From assembly GCF_050436995.1 (NCBI RefSeq), contig NC_134751.1, positions 248,001 to 312,000 on the forward strand: a stretch of 64,000 bases of DNA, read 5' to 3'. Positions within the stretch are counted from its first letter, which is position 1, and every line of letters starts with the position of its first letter. Made by a program: the position numbers and the translations under genes. Under the pieces are notes generated by a model that worked only from the letters and a program-made list of their open reading frames with translations, made no database searches and had not been told where the DNA came from. The DNA is from Anticarsia gemmatalis. Lineage: Eukaryota; Arthropoda; Insecta; Lepidoptera; Erebidae. Of the stretch, positions 12,801-25,594 are shown one piece after another.

Positions 12801-13484
12801 ATTTCGATTTTATTTTCAATAGCTTGTTCAACACAGGAATATTAGACAGTAGTCCACAATGCAAAAATGTTGAATTTACTAAAATTTTAACGCTCAAGAC
12901 AAATCAACCTAGCGCAAAATAAAACAAAAGATGCTTGAAATAGTACAAACTTCAAAGGACACTCTATTATAAAGCAGTACAAGAGGCACTTAATCACAAA
13001 GCAGTAGCCGGCAGTACATTTGACTGCAAGACGTTTGGCAGTCGGCTGCAATTCACTGCCCTTTGACTTCATGTCGCTTTGAAATGTACTACTTTACTGC
13101 TACTTAAATAACCTGCTTTATAACGATGATGACAAACTACTTCTGAATATGAAAATCTTTTGCGACTTTATGCTTTTGCGTAGTATATTACGGGAGTTAA
13201 TATTTTCTATGTTTCTTTATTATTTAATTTGATTTGCTGTTGCAATGTCAGACTTGTTAAAAAATATCTAGTTACCTATTTGACTACGGACGGAAGTTGT
13301 CTGATTTATCAAAAGCTAATGAATTAGGGTCAAAGGTGGTTGTTAGCAAGTACTTAATGAAATTTAAATATCCTTTAAAATTATGACAATAACTAAACAT
13401 TGGTGTATTTTGCATGTTATTAACCAATGGTATACAGCAGTCATATAAGCATAGATACCACGCAAATAAGCATGATTACAGGCA
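9801..13484. other. Unassigned DNA with one strong GC islet
   Basis: No supported gene. The segment 12280-12430 is strongly GC-rich, with ggcgcccggccagcgctcgg and a run of ccgccg/ccccgctccc, and lies in overlapping open frames on both strands. That overlap is expected of GC-rich DNA poor in stop codons, so I do not call a gene. It could be a promoter, a 5' untranslated exon or an enhancer. Confidence 0.35.
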
Positions 13485-13560
13485 TACAATAACGCCTACT
13501 TCCCAGGCAGATAGGTACCAGAGAACGCCACTTGCTACGATCCTTACAAACAAGTAAGAT
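13485..13560 (-). repeat. Repeat E copy
   Basis: On the minus strand it reads AAGGATCGTAGCAAGTGGCG, then TTCTCTGGTACC, then a GGCGT block. The same order occurs at 38503 and 50703 (+). I recall this as a common 3' segment of a lepidopteran retroposon, but the source family is not certain. Confidence 0.6.
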
Positions 13561-13892
13561 TATTAAAAGAAAATATGCCTCTTTATCAAAAACCTATACC
13601 TACATAGAAAATTCGACACTAAACAAGCTCCTAATAATAGTTTTCCTATAAATAAAACTCCAACAGAAATCAATTAGGGTATCGTGGATAACCTAAGGGC
13701 GGCATTAAATAAAGTTTTATACATGAAAGTAATTCGGAGGGCAACTTTTGATATTAGTTTCGATCGGAACCCGCCGTAACAGTAACCTTTGAGAGAGACC
13801 TTGAGCGTTAGGCTGGGGTTAGACTGGTTATAGAGTAACGCTTTACAATCGCGTAGATAGCAAACCGTTAATAAAATGCTGCTTTTTACACC

Positions 13893-14030
13893 AGTATCGA
13901 GATTTCCTATTTATCATTGCCTATCAACAACCGGTTAGCTGTCGACAGATTTTGTAAGAAACCTAATACACGCCCCTAGCGGCTGCCGTAGGAACTAAAA
14001 CGTCGATAGTATTAAATGTAGAAAATGTAA
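13893..14030 (+). mobile_element. Old MITE-A remnant
   Basis: Diverged blocks appear in the family order: TATCAACAACCGGTTAGCTG, TCGACAGATTTTGTA, CGCCCCTAGCGGCTGCCGTA, GGAACTAAAA and ATTAAATGTA. Both ends are eroded. Confidence 0.5.
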
Positions 14031-15470
14031 AATCGACGAAGGTAAATACATATTATTATACCATATTGTTTGCTTCTTTACTATGTGTTTTCTATATCTC
14101 CTGCTTAACACACTACTGTCTGCTGAACGCTCATGTCGTATTAAAAATCATTGTTTCAGTAATAACTTGGAAGTCGGTTATATTATCAAACTATAGCAGA
14201 TACAAAACTAGGTTTAAATAAAGCAAAGCCTACTTCAAACTATATTTTTTCTTCTAAACCATGGTAACAATGTACATGTAAGCATGACTATGAAGCCAGC
14301 CTTAGGCTCCTCGTTAAGAATTTACGTACAGCTGCCGAACATGGTAATTACCCGAAACTATGTTGAGCATGTACTGATTTAAAATAGCCCTGTTTCTACT
14401 CTACGCGTGCTTTCGTGTTTCTGTTTTGTTTAGTTCAGTTTTTGTTGACGGTTTGATGAAATAATGTATTTTGGTTTAAGCATGTTGTCTGTGTTATGTA
14501 TTAAATAGAGGTTAGTTAGTACGCGCGTATATTCAAAAAGGCAGCTTGATTTGAATAGCTGAAATCGTAGCGGAATCATGATATAGTGTCCACATGTACT
14601 GTTATTTTCATAATAAAAAATAGTTTTACATAAAATTCAGACAAGGTGAAACCTTAAATCTCATACTATAACGTAAATTGAGGGTTAAATATAAAACATG
14701 TCTGACCCAACGAGGTAAATAACCCATCACAAAGCGTAAATGGCCCCAAAATATCGTTCAAAAACAATATTCCACAAAAAGCGCTAAACCCAGCTAATTT
14801 TCATGAAGCTTCGACAGTGGCTTTGATAAATGGGAGAGAATGCAGCCTCTTTAAAAGCAACACTTAGGTTGTAGACAGGAGTGAAAGGGGCCGGCTATTG
14901 AGGGCGTCGTAAATAGCGCCGGCGACGCGGACCTGTTCATTAGCACGGACCTTTGTTCTACCGGCCCTGCAAAAACAAATAGTGACGGTAACACCCACCA
15001 ATCAAGGAATAATCAACCTTATTAACAAAGCCACAAAGATGTTTGCGACCGCATTTCATAATTGGTTATAGTTCACAGCTTTGAATGTAAAACCAAGGAT
15101 TGGTAATCGCAGTAATTGCCGGCTCAGGATAACAGGTTCGCCGCAAACGTGGCCGTTTTCATATCCTTGTAATTGAGAGTGGTGAATGTCTAAATATTAT
15201 TACACAGTGATATTGTCGCGGATCCAATTATGAGGCGGAATTCCCCGGGACCTCGTTGCTGCGGCCCAATATACACTATTTGCATAGTTAATGTCACGTA
15301 TTAGTGCGATGTGTTCATATGAAATGGAAAAAGTAGCTTTCTTTTAGCGCTACGTTAAATAAAGACATTTTTTTCAGCAGCGGGATAGTACACGTTTGAT
15401 TATATAAAATAGTTTCATAATAAAGAAATTCAGAATAACTTTTCCAGTGAGTGAGTGATATTTTTTAATT
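14031..15470. other. Unassigned DNA with GC islet
   Basis: No gene. The segment 14885-14975 is GC-rich with repeated GCCGG words and no useful frame. The rest is AT-rich. Confidence 0.4.
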
Positions 15471-15690
15471 GACTCCGTGGCGCAGTGGTTAAAGTCGCCA
15501 CGCCACTACCATTGTGTTGTGGTCGAGGGTTTTATTCCTACGCGGGGCAATTATTTTTGCGATCCTCAAGTAGTTCTTTCGGGTCTGGTTGTGCTTTGTG
15601 TCCGTTGTTTGTATGTTTGCGAAAGTCCCCGCGCTACAAGAGTAATTCTTAGTGCGGGAGTTGTTATTTAAATAAGAAAAAAATAAGACT
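15471..15690 (+). mobile_element. tRNA-derived SINE, near full length
   Basis: The head reads GTGGCGCAGTGGTTAAAG, a clear A-box-like start, and is followed by a decayed B box (tcgagggttttattccta). The body holds CAAGTAGTTCTTTCGGGTCT, TTTGTATGTTTGCGAAAGTC and TTCTTAGTGCGGGAGTTG, then an A-rich tail with ataataataataat. I recall this full order from lepidopteran SINEs. The open frame at 15477-15671 is a by-product. Confidence 0.75.
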
Positions 15691-17188
15691 ATAATAATAA
15701 TAATCTCTAAGGACTAGTCTCGAACATTACTGACTACTTAAACTAACATAAAATAACAAGATAAAATTACTGCAAAAAATGTCTATGACATTATTCTCTT
15801 AAACAAACACATCAAGCATTCATATTCGTAATATTTATTTAACAGCGCATTATTCAGACTCTTTCTCAGTACATTTTCTAAATGTATTCTACATTAGGTA
15901 TAATTCAGTAAAGCAGGTCTAGATTTACTCAAATTAGTAAAAACGTTCTCTTTATAAAGCCTAATTGAATGCATTAGTCTGTCTGAAATCATGGGACTTC
16001 AAATAATACGTATATTTTTAGGATTCCATACCTGAAGGATAGAAACGTTACCCTATTACTGAGACTTCGCTGACTGTCTGACACCAGGTTGTTTCTCGTG
16101 AACTTGTGATAGAAAGGCAGTTGAAATTTTCTCAGATTAATTTTTTCTATAGCTGCTTGGACAACAATTCCTCAAATAAGAATATCACAAAAATTCAAGG
16201 GGGCTCCCATATGAACAAAAGTGGTTCTTTGCTTAAACTTTGTTCGTTATAACTGCAACTAAGAAGATACTTGAAATATTCACATAACATTGTATTTATA
16301 AAGCAACTTTAAAGATATAGATGGTACGGAACCCTTCATTCGCGAGTCCGATTCACACTTGTCCAGTTTTTTGCTTATGTTTGCTGTTTTCTGTGTAATC
16401 ATGTCGTTACCTCGATAACCTACATTATACGTACGCAGCTGTTTTTCTACAAAAGATAACAATCTTTGTCTTAGCTCTGGTTTTGTGTTATCTCGGGAAG
16501 CCTTGAAGGTACACGTGGGATCTCTAAGATGTGCTAGACTAGGGGAATATTAATTTTGTTTTCAAAATAGTAGGTTAATACCTAGCTATGAGGTTTTAGC
16601 CAAATTCTACGATTGCTGCAATAGCCAATATGTTGCCTAGTTTCCTGCACTCGGTGCTGAAGAGTATCCAACACTTGATTTAACTTCAAAATATTTTTTT
16701 ATAGTTCTTATCATAATCATACAAAATAATGATGATTATGCTTTTAGTTAAAACGTGCCAGTCAAGGGAATAAAGACATAGAATAATGAAATATAATGAA
16801 GAAAGGGTTAAACGAGGATATAATTTCATTGACGTCATATTATCTACCTACCTAATAATAAGTCCGAAGTAACAACAAAAATAAAACAAAAGCTCCTGTA
16901 AAATTTGCCTACACGATGAAACGTTGATTAATTAACATAAATTCAAAACAATAGCGGAATCTGTACACAAAGAACAAAACGTATCGAAACAGAAATAATA
17001 ACATTCCAGCGAGTGAGTGAGTGTTGTGAGTGTTGTATCCGAATCTCAGTGAACCGGCAAAAAGCAAAAATAATGGAACCACGTTTGCAATTTTCGCGAA
17101 TGAAATACTCAGGTTTGACCTGACTTTGTTATCGGATGTTTTTCCTTAAACATTTTACGAAAACTCATATAAATCTGTTACAGTACTA
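15691..17188. other. Unassigned DNA
   Basis: No gene or recognised repeat. A perfect TGACGTCA lies at 16830-16837, in AT-rich surroundings. Confidence 0.4.
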
Positions 17189-17238
17189 CGATTCTCAACC
17201 ACTATCAACTACTGACAACTGGCTAGCTATCGAATTAT
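17189..17238 (+). mobile_element. MITE-A 5' fragment
   Basis: This matches only the family's first 50 bases: CGATTCTCAACCACTATCAA, CTACTGACAACTGGCTAGC and TATCGAATT. It then leaves the family sequence. Confidence 0.55.
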
Positions 17239-18710
17239 TTTGGAAGAAAACCTATCTCAATAATACCACACAGAATTGAACTATGGTCTGTACCATAAAC
17301 TCTTATGTCTTGTATAGATAATATGATAACGAAACGGGTATTCAAATAGTTGCAGAATTAAAATCACAGGATAGCCCATATCCTTGATAAGGACATATAT
17401 AAGTAGAGTAGCGAGTCAAAGTTTATTGATTAAATCTTATGACCAGTATTGACCAGTCTTTAGGTAGAACACAAAACTTGTTTTATCTAGTACAGTAATG
17501 TTGCATCAAAACCGAAACAAACCACCCGAGTTACTTTTCTCCATTTTAATAAAGTATATATAGGATAAGCGATGTATACCTGCTGTGGATGTATTGCCAT
17601 ACACCGTGCTACATCGAGAGTCGGTTATTGAGCTCGCACCTGAATTATAAATACGATATGTCGCTTGCACGAAAGTGGATTACTTACATTTCATTATTTG
17701 TTCCTCATGTTGCTTTTTGGGTAATGGAAAAAATAAAAAATACATTACTATAACAATATATACGGCCAAGTCCAGTAATTTAAAATGGCAAGTAAAAATG
17801 CACTGCTAATTGCAAACCGAGCAGAGACTGTCTTAAGATCACTAAAGAATATAACAAATATATATTTTTTGCCCTAGTAAGTATGCCAAAAAAACAGCAC
17901 ATGTAATTCTTTTGCAAAACAAGTTTTTTTTTTCTGCAAGGTTTATAATATTATTGTTTTTTTTTTAATATTTAAAACGGAATCTGGAATATTTTCAAGT
18001 TTATCAAAAACGCTTCGACAAGTGAAACGGTAACTATTGAACGGAATAAAATATGCAATTTCACGAGTTGTGAGTGAAGTCAGTCAAACTTGCAGCGTGT
18101 TTGGGCCGTGCGAGTCGCGGTGTGCAACGAGTTTCCAACTAGTTTGCCGGCTTACTTTAAAAGTTTATTTAGTAAATAGCAGGTTTGGTTTTGCGGTGAA
18201 TTAAACCATATTTTTGCGAGATTTTAATAGATTGGAATACATTTTTGTTTAATCTTTTATCATTTTTATCACTGTGACTGTATAATTACATATTTTTACA
18301 TTATTGTAGTTTAAAATTACTAAACTATAGCTATTAAAAATACTGTTTGGTCAATCTCTGTCCGTATCAGACAGTCTATTTGATAGACAGAGTAATTGCA
18401 AATTCACTTTCCATATTCCGTTAGTGAAATAATATTCATTATTATTCCATTCAAAACCAAAACCACAGTTAGCCTATTACTCAATATTCCCATATTATTC
18501 CTCTACTAAAATAACTAACCAATATTCATAAACATGTAGTAATTTCAATATGGCAAGTTATTGGTAGCTGTAATGTGTGGGCAACTGTGGTCGTAGCAAA
18601 AATAAAACATGTTTAATGGAGCTATAAAATGAGAGCATTTATAGTAGGTACGTGAGCTAATATGAGCGAAATATTTGATGTAATAGATAGTAGTTAGAAC
18701 GTTGAAGTAA
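17239..18710. other. Unassigned DNA
   Basis: No gene is seen. Around 18060-18140 a GC-richer patch follows an arthropod initiator-like TCAGTC. A downstream AGTCG sits four bases too far for a standard DPE, so I do not call a promoter there. Confidence 0.35.
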
Positions 18711-18804
18711 TATAAAAGGTCCAACGTCGGGTTTCAAGGTTTTGAGACGAAGTAATTTTGAGTCGTAGTGTGTAGTTGATTGTACAAGGAATGTGGCTAG
18801 AATT
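18711..18804 (+). promoter_or_regulatory. Candidate TATA promoter and short first exon
   Basis: TATAAAAGG at 18711-18719 is a near-ideal TATA box. About 80 bases downstream ATG at 18791 follows AAGGA. It is read as four codons plus two bases (Met-Trp-Leu-Glu) before a strong donor, GTAAGT, at 18805. A TATA box, short leader, coding stub and early intron are common in insect cuticle and other secreted-protein genes. No second exon is identifiable downstream, and no clean initiator is seen near 18740. Confidence 0.25.
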
Positions 18805-21800
18805 GTAAGTTTCTGCAACGATTAGGTAGGTAACTATGATGTTAGACTATTTATCTTCAAATTTAGGCACCTTGTCAATGGTTGATTAAGCTGAAATTAA
18901 AAGAATCCTTGCTAACCACGCGAGTGTCTTCAAATAACTGTCTTGTATGGATCAAATTAGTATCAAATTAGTAGATATTTAAAGTCAAACATGACAATTA
19001 GAAGACTCCACACACTTGCTCCTACTTCTTCAACACTACTAATAGCATCAAGAAAAATCTCAACGACCTACATCGAGTGTTGAACAAATGACGACAATTA
19101 CAAAGAGCACATTATAGCCTTATAACATGTCACACATGACGCCTCTGTGTCCCGGCGCGTGACCGACGGGTCAACGTGACTTGACAAGATATTAAATATA
19201 CTATACGTGAATCTATTCGTGGCACTTCTAGATATCTATTGTGTAGCATTGTGGAGATTTTCTAATAGATAAAATTCGGCCTAAAGTGAATAGTTTGTTT
19301 GAGAGGAGATGAAATAACTATGAAGAACTTGCATGGCTCAATTAACCTAAGTGTAGTGTTATTGTGCTATACTGTATTGTATTGAGATGAGTATCACCTA
19401 CGTAGAAAACAAAAGTCGTAACAATGACCTTCGAGCTTATAGGACTTTGATATTAGTCTGTCCAATAATCGGAGAACAAAGAATATATGACGTAGTTCAA
19501 AGAGGTATGTGTTACGTATTTATTACATTGGTGTGTAAAACGACAAGTAAATTACTCAAGCGTATCTCACGTTTGAGTGCGAATGTGGAAAGAATTGTAT
19601 AATGCTTAAGTGGCGGATAGCGTTATATCCCGCGATAAGAGCCTAGAAGATAAACATAAGTATTTATAAACAGTCATTTACAATGAACAACCAATAAGAA
19701 AAAAACCATTAGTACCCATCCTGAGCAGCTAACTTGAGAACTCATAGTCATCAGTCGGATAGACCACCGACTACGCCACAGCTCAGAAGCAGTCAAAATG
19801 TAGTACAAAGATAAACTCGTATTTTTATATTTAGCTTGTTTTATCTTCGCCAGTACACTGTAGGTAGGAGATTAGCTCTTTAACTTTCGTTACCCTTTAC
19901 TCGCCCCAGTTCATCTAGTTATACTGTTTTTATTTACAAAACTCCGCCTAAAATAATTCTAACCTTTGCTGAATTCAGGTTGAGTTTGTGAGGATATAAA
20001 AATAATGTGGGTACTTTTCATTGTGTTTTGAATTAATTACTGTTTGTTGAATAGAATGATGTTTAGTGTGATGTTAGTCAGCGTTTAGTTTTTGTCGGCA
20101 TGAAGTAATAGATAGTGAAGTGTGATATTGTTGACAAGGATAATTTTTTTCTTGTATTTGTATGGTTAATGGTTGAAAAAAAAATTTTTGTCCTCACATA
20201 TATAGTTATAGAGAGCAAGATTATTCTATTTCATCAAGTGTTTCTTTCAATCTTAAGTTACTACTAAGCAATAATACGCCTAAAATATGTTTTTAAACCT
20301 ATAGTAGGAACAACTTTTAAATGTCGTTAACCAAGATTATTTAACCATTTTGATGCTTAATCTTTGAATTGATATAATCTGAATATATTAAATCGAGTGG
20401 AATCAACCTATTTTTCAGTTGAATGGAACAGAGGTCAAATAATACGACCCGAGATATTATTACAGTTGAAATGAATTAGAAAAAACTTGTATTTAATCTA
20501 GTATTTCCTAAAGTTTCGAATGTTTTTTTCATAAAAAAATGACTTTGGTCCGTTTCGGGTTGCAATCTAGCCCTTTTTTATATGGTTTAGTTGAAAGACT
20601 AGGAAGTAGTTAACCTAATCAATACAAAAACGAATGATAACTTTTAGACGGTGCAAATTACAGGGAACATCCCCATATTGATTGGATTATAATTGTAAAT
20701 AGAGAAAGCTCAGTGCATTTCATGCACTTCTGCAAACACTGCATGATATACAAAAAAGCGATATAGATTCGTATATATTATACTTAATTCTAATTTTTAC
20801 TTGCTCTTTACTACACACATCTCGCTCACAAGCAACAATAACCCAATCCAAACTTTTTGAAGGACATCACCTATGACAATCGTGTAACCTTACATTTCCT
20901 TCTACATCATACATCTTGAACAACACTGTAAATCCGAGCTGATCTTTGTACTAAAGCTGTAAAATTCAAAACTGAGGCGTGAATCCGTTGTAAAGAATTG
21001 CATTGAGAGAGGACGGCGACTGGAACAATCAGAGTCTTTGATGTCGCCGCGTTTTGTCTCTTTGTTCAAGATAGAGGCCGTTCTGTGTGTATCGGCCTTT
21101 ATGGTGGAGTGTATTTTATTGTGGGCTAGTTAGTGCTTTTATATTAAATCTGGGGTTACATAGAATATAGTAAGAGATTTTCTTTGGAGGTTGGAAGTTT
21201 ATATGTTAGGTAAATGATAAATAAATTGTGTGTGTCTAAATTTTAACGTTAATTTAACTATTTATGTAGTTCATCGCGTATGGTAATATTATTATTCTAC
21301 TTTTGTGTATTACGAAATTTTGCTGTTATAATGACAACCACGCATTATAACTAAGGAAGTAAAGTGAAGTTATTCTAAAGTTAATAGTGTTAAAGTCGCT
21401 TTCTACTTGGGCCAAAAAAGTAATATTTATAAAATACATTCTGTTATAAAAAAGACAGCGAGAATAGACAATAACGAACAAATTCAACATCAAGAAATAA
21501 AAAACCGTACTTTCTTTTATTGGTATCGCACCTTAATGTTCTCGAACGAGCTGCTAACAAGACGACTCGTCCCTAATAACGCGAACTAGCATGATAACCG
21601 TCACTAAACGATAAAAACAAACGTATCCCCACCATTACCGATTCATAACATAAACCGAACTTAGCTTGTTTCCCAATAAATTGTAGTAAATTTGACACGT
21701 AACAGGCGTTCACGAACAAACAACTTTTATTCCCCAATACACGTAGTACTGTAACATCATAAAATCTGCCGACGTGTACGGAAGTGGGACGTTTTGAGCG

Positions 21801-21960
21801 AAAATATTCTTTATTGTCCAGGATATATAGTTAATATTCTCTTAAAAGATTTTTGAAAGCTGGTATAGGCTTGATTCTTTGTAAGGATGTGAAAGGCTGA
21901 AGACATTTCACACTTACGTCGTTATAAGTCTATCATTAAAACGTTATAATTTCAATTTGG
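18805..21960. other. Unassigned DNA
   Basis: Apart from the SINE head near 19.75 kb nothing is recognised. The frame at 19387-19602 shows no domain or coding bias. Confidence 0.4.
19711..19795 (-). mobile_element. tRNA-derived SINE head
   Basis: On the minus strand GCTGTGGCGTAGTCGGTGGT gives the A-box-like start typical of the local SINEs. The B box is decayed (gagttctcaag). Confidence 0.45.
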
Positions 21961-21963
21961 GAC

Positions 21964-22060
21964 AAATTATCTGATGATGATGAAGTCTCAGGTTCGATTC
22001 CCCGGAAGGGTAAAATTTTATTGGTCTTTTAAATTTATATATTGGAATATTTCTCAATAT
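21964..22060 (+). mobile_element. SINE head with intact B box
   Basis: GGTTCGATTCC at 21991-22001 is a perfect B-box match, preceded by a degraded head. The following sequence is AT-rich with no tRNA acceptor pairing, so it is not a tRNA gene. Confidence 0.5.
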
Positions 22061-22689
22061 TAGTTGTACGACTAATATGAAAGAGGACTAAAAGCTGCAC
22101 GATTGTAAAAAAAAATATTTCTCAGGTTCTGTGTTTTTTTTTTAATTTATTTTTAATATTGAATACGCTTTATTTATTTCATTACGTAAATATATTTTCC
22201 TGATTCATTTTCCTTCCTTTGACTTCGATATTTCATTTTTTAATAATTTACCTGTAAAATAATATTTCTTCTTGTTTGGTTTCAATTTATAAAAGCGCTT
22301 TTACTACGTTTTCGTGCACGATCTCAGTAAGGTGGTTTTAATAGCGTAATATCAAGGAAAACTTTATTTATTTTTGTTATGGGTTAACATATTATACATG
22401 CATTTATATTGAGTATATTTTGAATCCGCTATTAAATATTATAATATCTTTTACACGCATAACCGATTTATTTTTTATTTTTCGAAATTGCACCGACTGT
22501 GAATTTAAATCGACTTACTTGGATATCAAACAAAAGCAACTCTGATTTGACTTAGGTAAACTCGTTTTTACATTTAAAAAAATTCTTAAAACAGTCGGGC
22601 TAGAAGAAAATTTATCTATTTATCATTGCTACACTTCGACTACATTAAGTTAAGTTAAACCACTGACAAGCTGCTAAAACCAAAGCAAT
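22061..22689. other. Unassigned AT-rich DNA
   Basis: Very AT-rich with homopolymer T and A runs. Nothing else is recognised. Confidence 0.45.
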
Positions 22690-22880
22690 CACAGCTCGAG
22701 TGAAAAGCAGAGCTAGTGCGGATATAATTACTAAACGGTTGCACTCACCGTGCTATGTAATTAGCAGTGCAATCAGTCTGCCGCTGATTGGTCAAGCTGT
22801 TCGTCTTACGATGTGCTCTCACCGCAAATGAACGCACTGTCTAATCAATGCCTTAATTTGTTGCAGCTCACAACTAACAG
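22690..22880. other. Possible conserved non-coding islet
   Basis: Moderate-GC sequence carries ATGTAATTAGC (homeodomain-type TAATTA) and two CCAAT-type words in reverse, including CTGATTGGTCAAG. It is not repetitive within the window. Regulatory function is a guess from composition. Confidence 0.2.
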
Positions 22881-22959
22881 ACTAAGGTAAAGTGTTCACT
22901 AGCGACATGACTTGGCATGCTTAGGTAGGAACATTTAGGTCGCCTTTGTATTTTTTGAA

Positions 22960-23068
22960 AGTATAACGGAGTCCCCAACCCATATTTGGAGAGCGTAGTG
23001 GACTTTGCGCGTTAACTCTCATTTTTCGGGAGGAGACACTAGCTTAGCAGTAAAACAGTAATGGTTAA
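22960..23068 (+). mobile_element. SINE-1 3' portion
   Basis: GAGTCCCCAACCCATATTTG, then GAGAGCGTAGTGGACTTTG, then GGGAGGAGACACTAGC and TTAGCAGT follow the 3' body order of SINE-1 seen at 49505-49640. Diverged and without a head. Confidence 0.6.
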
Positions 23069-23689
23069 ATTTATTTACAACTTATTTGTTGGACATCCAA
23101 AAATCGTTTAGTACGCGATTTATATTGTTAGGATAATACTTGTTGATAAAAAAAAAATAATGGCGTGTTGAGATTATGATCCCCCTTACTGTGTGTCTCT
23201 ACAAAAAATCTCGAGCTGGTACTATCACATCTAAATGAACCCTTACTCAACCTTGGGAATGTCGAGACAGGACAAAGTCTTTATTATGTATTTGTAGCAC
23301 TTCATTGAGCTAGAATCCCTGAGCGTAATCAGAAATATCACGGCATACTTTTGTAACTTGACATATTGCAGCACACAGTGAGTATACATTTCCTAAAGTA
23401 TAAGGTACCTTATATAAAATAAAAGTTAAACTATCCCTCTCCTCCCCATCAGTGGACACTAAACTCAATACTAATCACACGACGCCGACTGCATTCCTAA
23501 GTGGCAATTAACATAGCGTTATAGCGGCATGTACTGATTGATTCCAGATCTAAACTCTATTACAGATAATCTCTTCATAAACATGTTAGCATAGTTATGG
23601 CTCATTAGGTTTTGACGTATTGACTTGATTTACAGCTGTAGATTTGGAAATTGAACTATTTGTGTGTAAGAAAGAGCTCAGTGTAACGA

Positions 23690-23990
23690 CACATAGAGGC
23701 GCCCATAGCCAGTTGCGCTTACCGATCGGTAACCGACCTGTGGGTAAAGAAAACTTTGGCGCGATCATTAGATAGACGGGTGACCGCATAATGGTATTCG
23801 AACTGGACGTCTCCGTGCTTTGGAGGACATGTAAAAGGTCGGTCCCGGTTGTTGTCAATTAGGATAACAGTCGTTAGGCCACGTCCTTGTCCAGGCCTTT
23901 GGCCTTTGGGCGGCTTGAACAACTTTGACACTAGGTTGACAACTAACCATACGATAAGAAAAAGAACGACACATATACGGAACCGTTTGA
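23690..23990 (-). repeat. Repeat C copy carrying a spurious reading frame
   Basis: On the minus strand the blocks TTGTCAACCTAGTGTCAAAG, TTGTTCAAGCCGCCC, AAAGCACGGAGACG, TATGCGGTCACCCGTCTAT and GAGCGCAACTGGCTATG-like ends match 26975-27215 block by block. The 94-residue frame at 23719-24003 (−), which opens with a hydrophobic segment and ends at a GTAAGC donor-like site, mostly falls inside this repeat. I therefore read it as transposon sequence and not a membrane-protein exon. Repeat C resembles the 3' portion of a lepidopteran retroposon. Confidence 0.6.
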
Positions 23991-25594
23991 AGTTCGGCAC
24001 CAAAATCTGCGTAGCTGTGTTGCTGGACTAAAAACCAACCAGAGAATTATGCCCGTTGCAAGTGGTTCAAAATGGATTGGTTCAAAGTGGTCCCCATATT
24101 ACGAATTCAAATTTATGTGACCTGCAAATATTCATTTGGAATTGAATACGATACTTCGTTTTTTTGATATTTTTAAAGCTTCTTCCGCCAGTTATATTAA
24201 TCCTAAGCTTGAAAATTCAAGATATAGTTTGGTATTTTTACTTAAGGTCGTGAAGTACTAAACATAAATCACAATCCATACTCTAATATACGGCAAGTAC
24301 TAAGTGGCCATCTATAATCTCAACCTATCTCCACTAAACGCCACTAGCATTCCCCTAAATAAACCCAGCGCCACTAGAGAACCCCTAGCATTAGGACCAC
24401 TTCTCTAGGACAACTGAAAGGCGTTACTAAACCCTTAGTACACTTTCAAGCGGTTTGTTCTTCAAGATGTTTTATTGGTGGTAGTAAATTATGGTTTCCA
24501 AGCCTATGTTACTTTTACCCGAGATTTCACTCAAATTTTAACATAGATAAAGAAAGAAATATAAAGATTCCGGTTTCATAAAATCAAAATTAAATTGTTG
24601 TTTGATAATAAATGAAGGATTCATAGTTAGGTACTCCTGAATTCAAAGCAAATGTTAAGCTATTGCCTTTAAAATGTAAATGTTGCTTTCATAAAACAAA
24701 AAGAGACATAATTTACTGTGTATTTATTATATATTTAACTTAGTTTTTTTTGCTAATATGCGAACAAAAACAGGTTATAAGGTTTATAAATATTAGTTCC
24801 TAGCCATCTATACCAATATCATAGCGAAAGTTTGAATGTTTAAATTAGTATTAATTATAATTAATCGCACCAAAATTGCCAAACGGATTTTTAGAAAATC
24901 TGATGCATAATAAGTTAATAGCCTCGATTAACAAATATAACACTTTTAACTCTAAGGAAGTCTTCCACCACAGACGAGCCCGCGGGTAGAAACGAGACAA
25001 ACATAAAATCTTTCACATTAACAATATTAGCTGTAAACACAAGTAATTTACGGCCATTTTTATAGATGTTCCTCTGGGGCTGGTGTTTTGTTAGTAGCTG
25101 TCTATTAGATAGTGTTAGTTAGTTATTGAGACGTTTACGCTGATGGAGGGGAAGAAATGTAGCGGCAATCACCTGTTGCTAATAATTTATGGGAAAGGAA
25201 AGAGGAAGTAGTAAATAAAAGGTTGTTTCAAATGCAATAAAAATCCCAATTAGTTGGTAAGTAATGAAAAAGGCTTAGACACGTTTTTCATCCTACAAAG
25301 ATGATTTAGTTAAATTGATATCTCATATAAATTTTTGTAGAACTGTACATTTTCAGACTCAACACCAAACTAGCTTCACCGAGCGAGTAGCCGCGGGAGA
25401 AAACCAATAGTGTAACTCACAGAAAGTTATTATTAGTAAGTTTACGAGATACTTATCTCGTAGAATCACATGTGCACGCGTATAATGTCACATTTTGAAT
25501 CGCTTTCATATTTTTTGGGATGCATTACTCAACTAAAAACAAACAATTCAAATTTCTTTTCGATTTCAAAATTATTCTGGAGGTTATCAGTAAT
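23991..25594. other. Unassigned DNA
   Basis: No gene. A run of CCACTA words lies at 24335-24405 without clear periodicity. Confidence 0.4.

Noticed and set aside
15477..15671. 64-codon frame beginning MAQWLKSP
   Set aside because: It lies entirely in the tRNA-derived SINE at 15471-15690.
18070..18130. Possible initiator plus DPE promoter
   Set aside because: TCAGTC is followed by AGTCG, but at about +32 and not +28. DPE function needs exact spacing.
23719..24003. Minus-strand frame with an N-terminal hydrophobic segment and a GTAAGC donor-like end, resembling a type II membrane-protein first exon
   Set aside because: Most of it aligns block by block with repeat C at 26975-27215, where the frame is not kept. 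It is repeat sequence.
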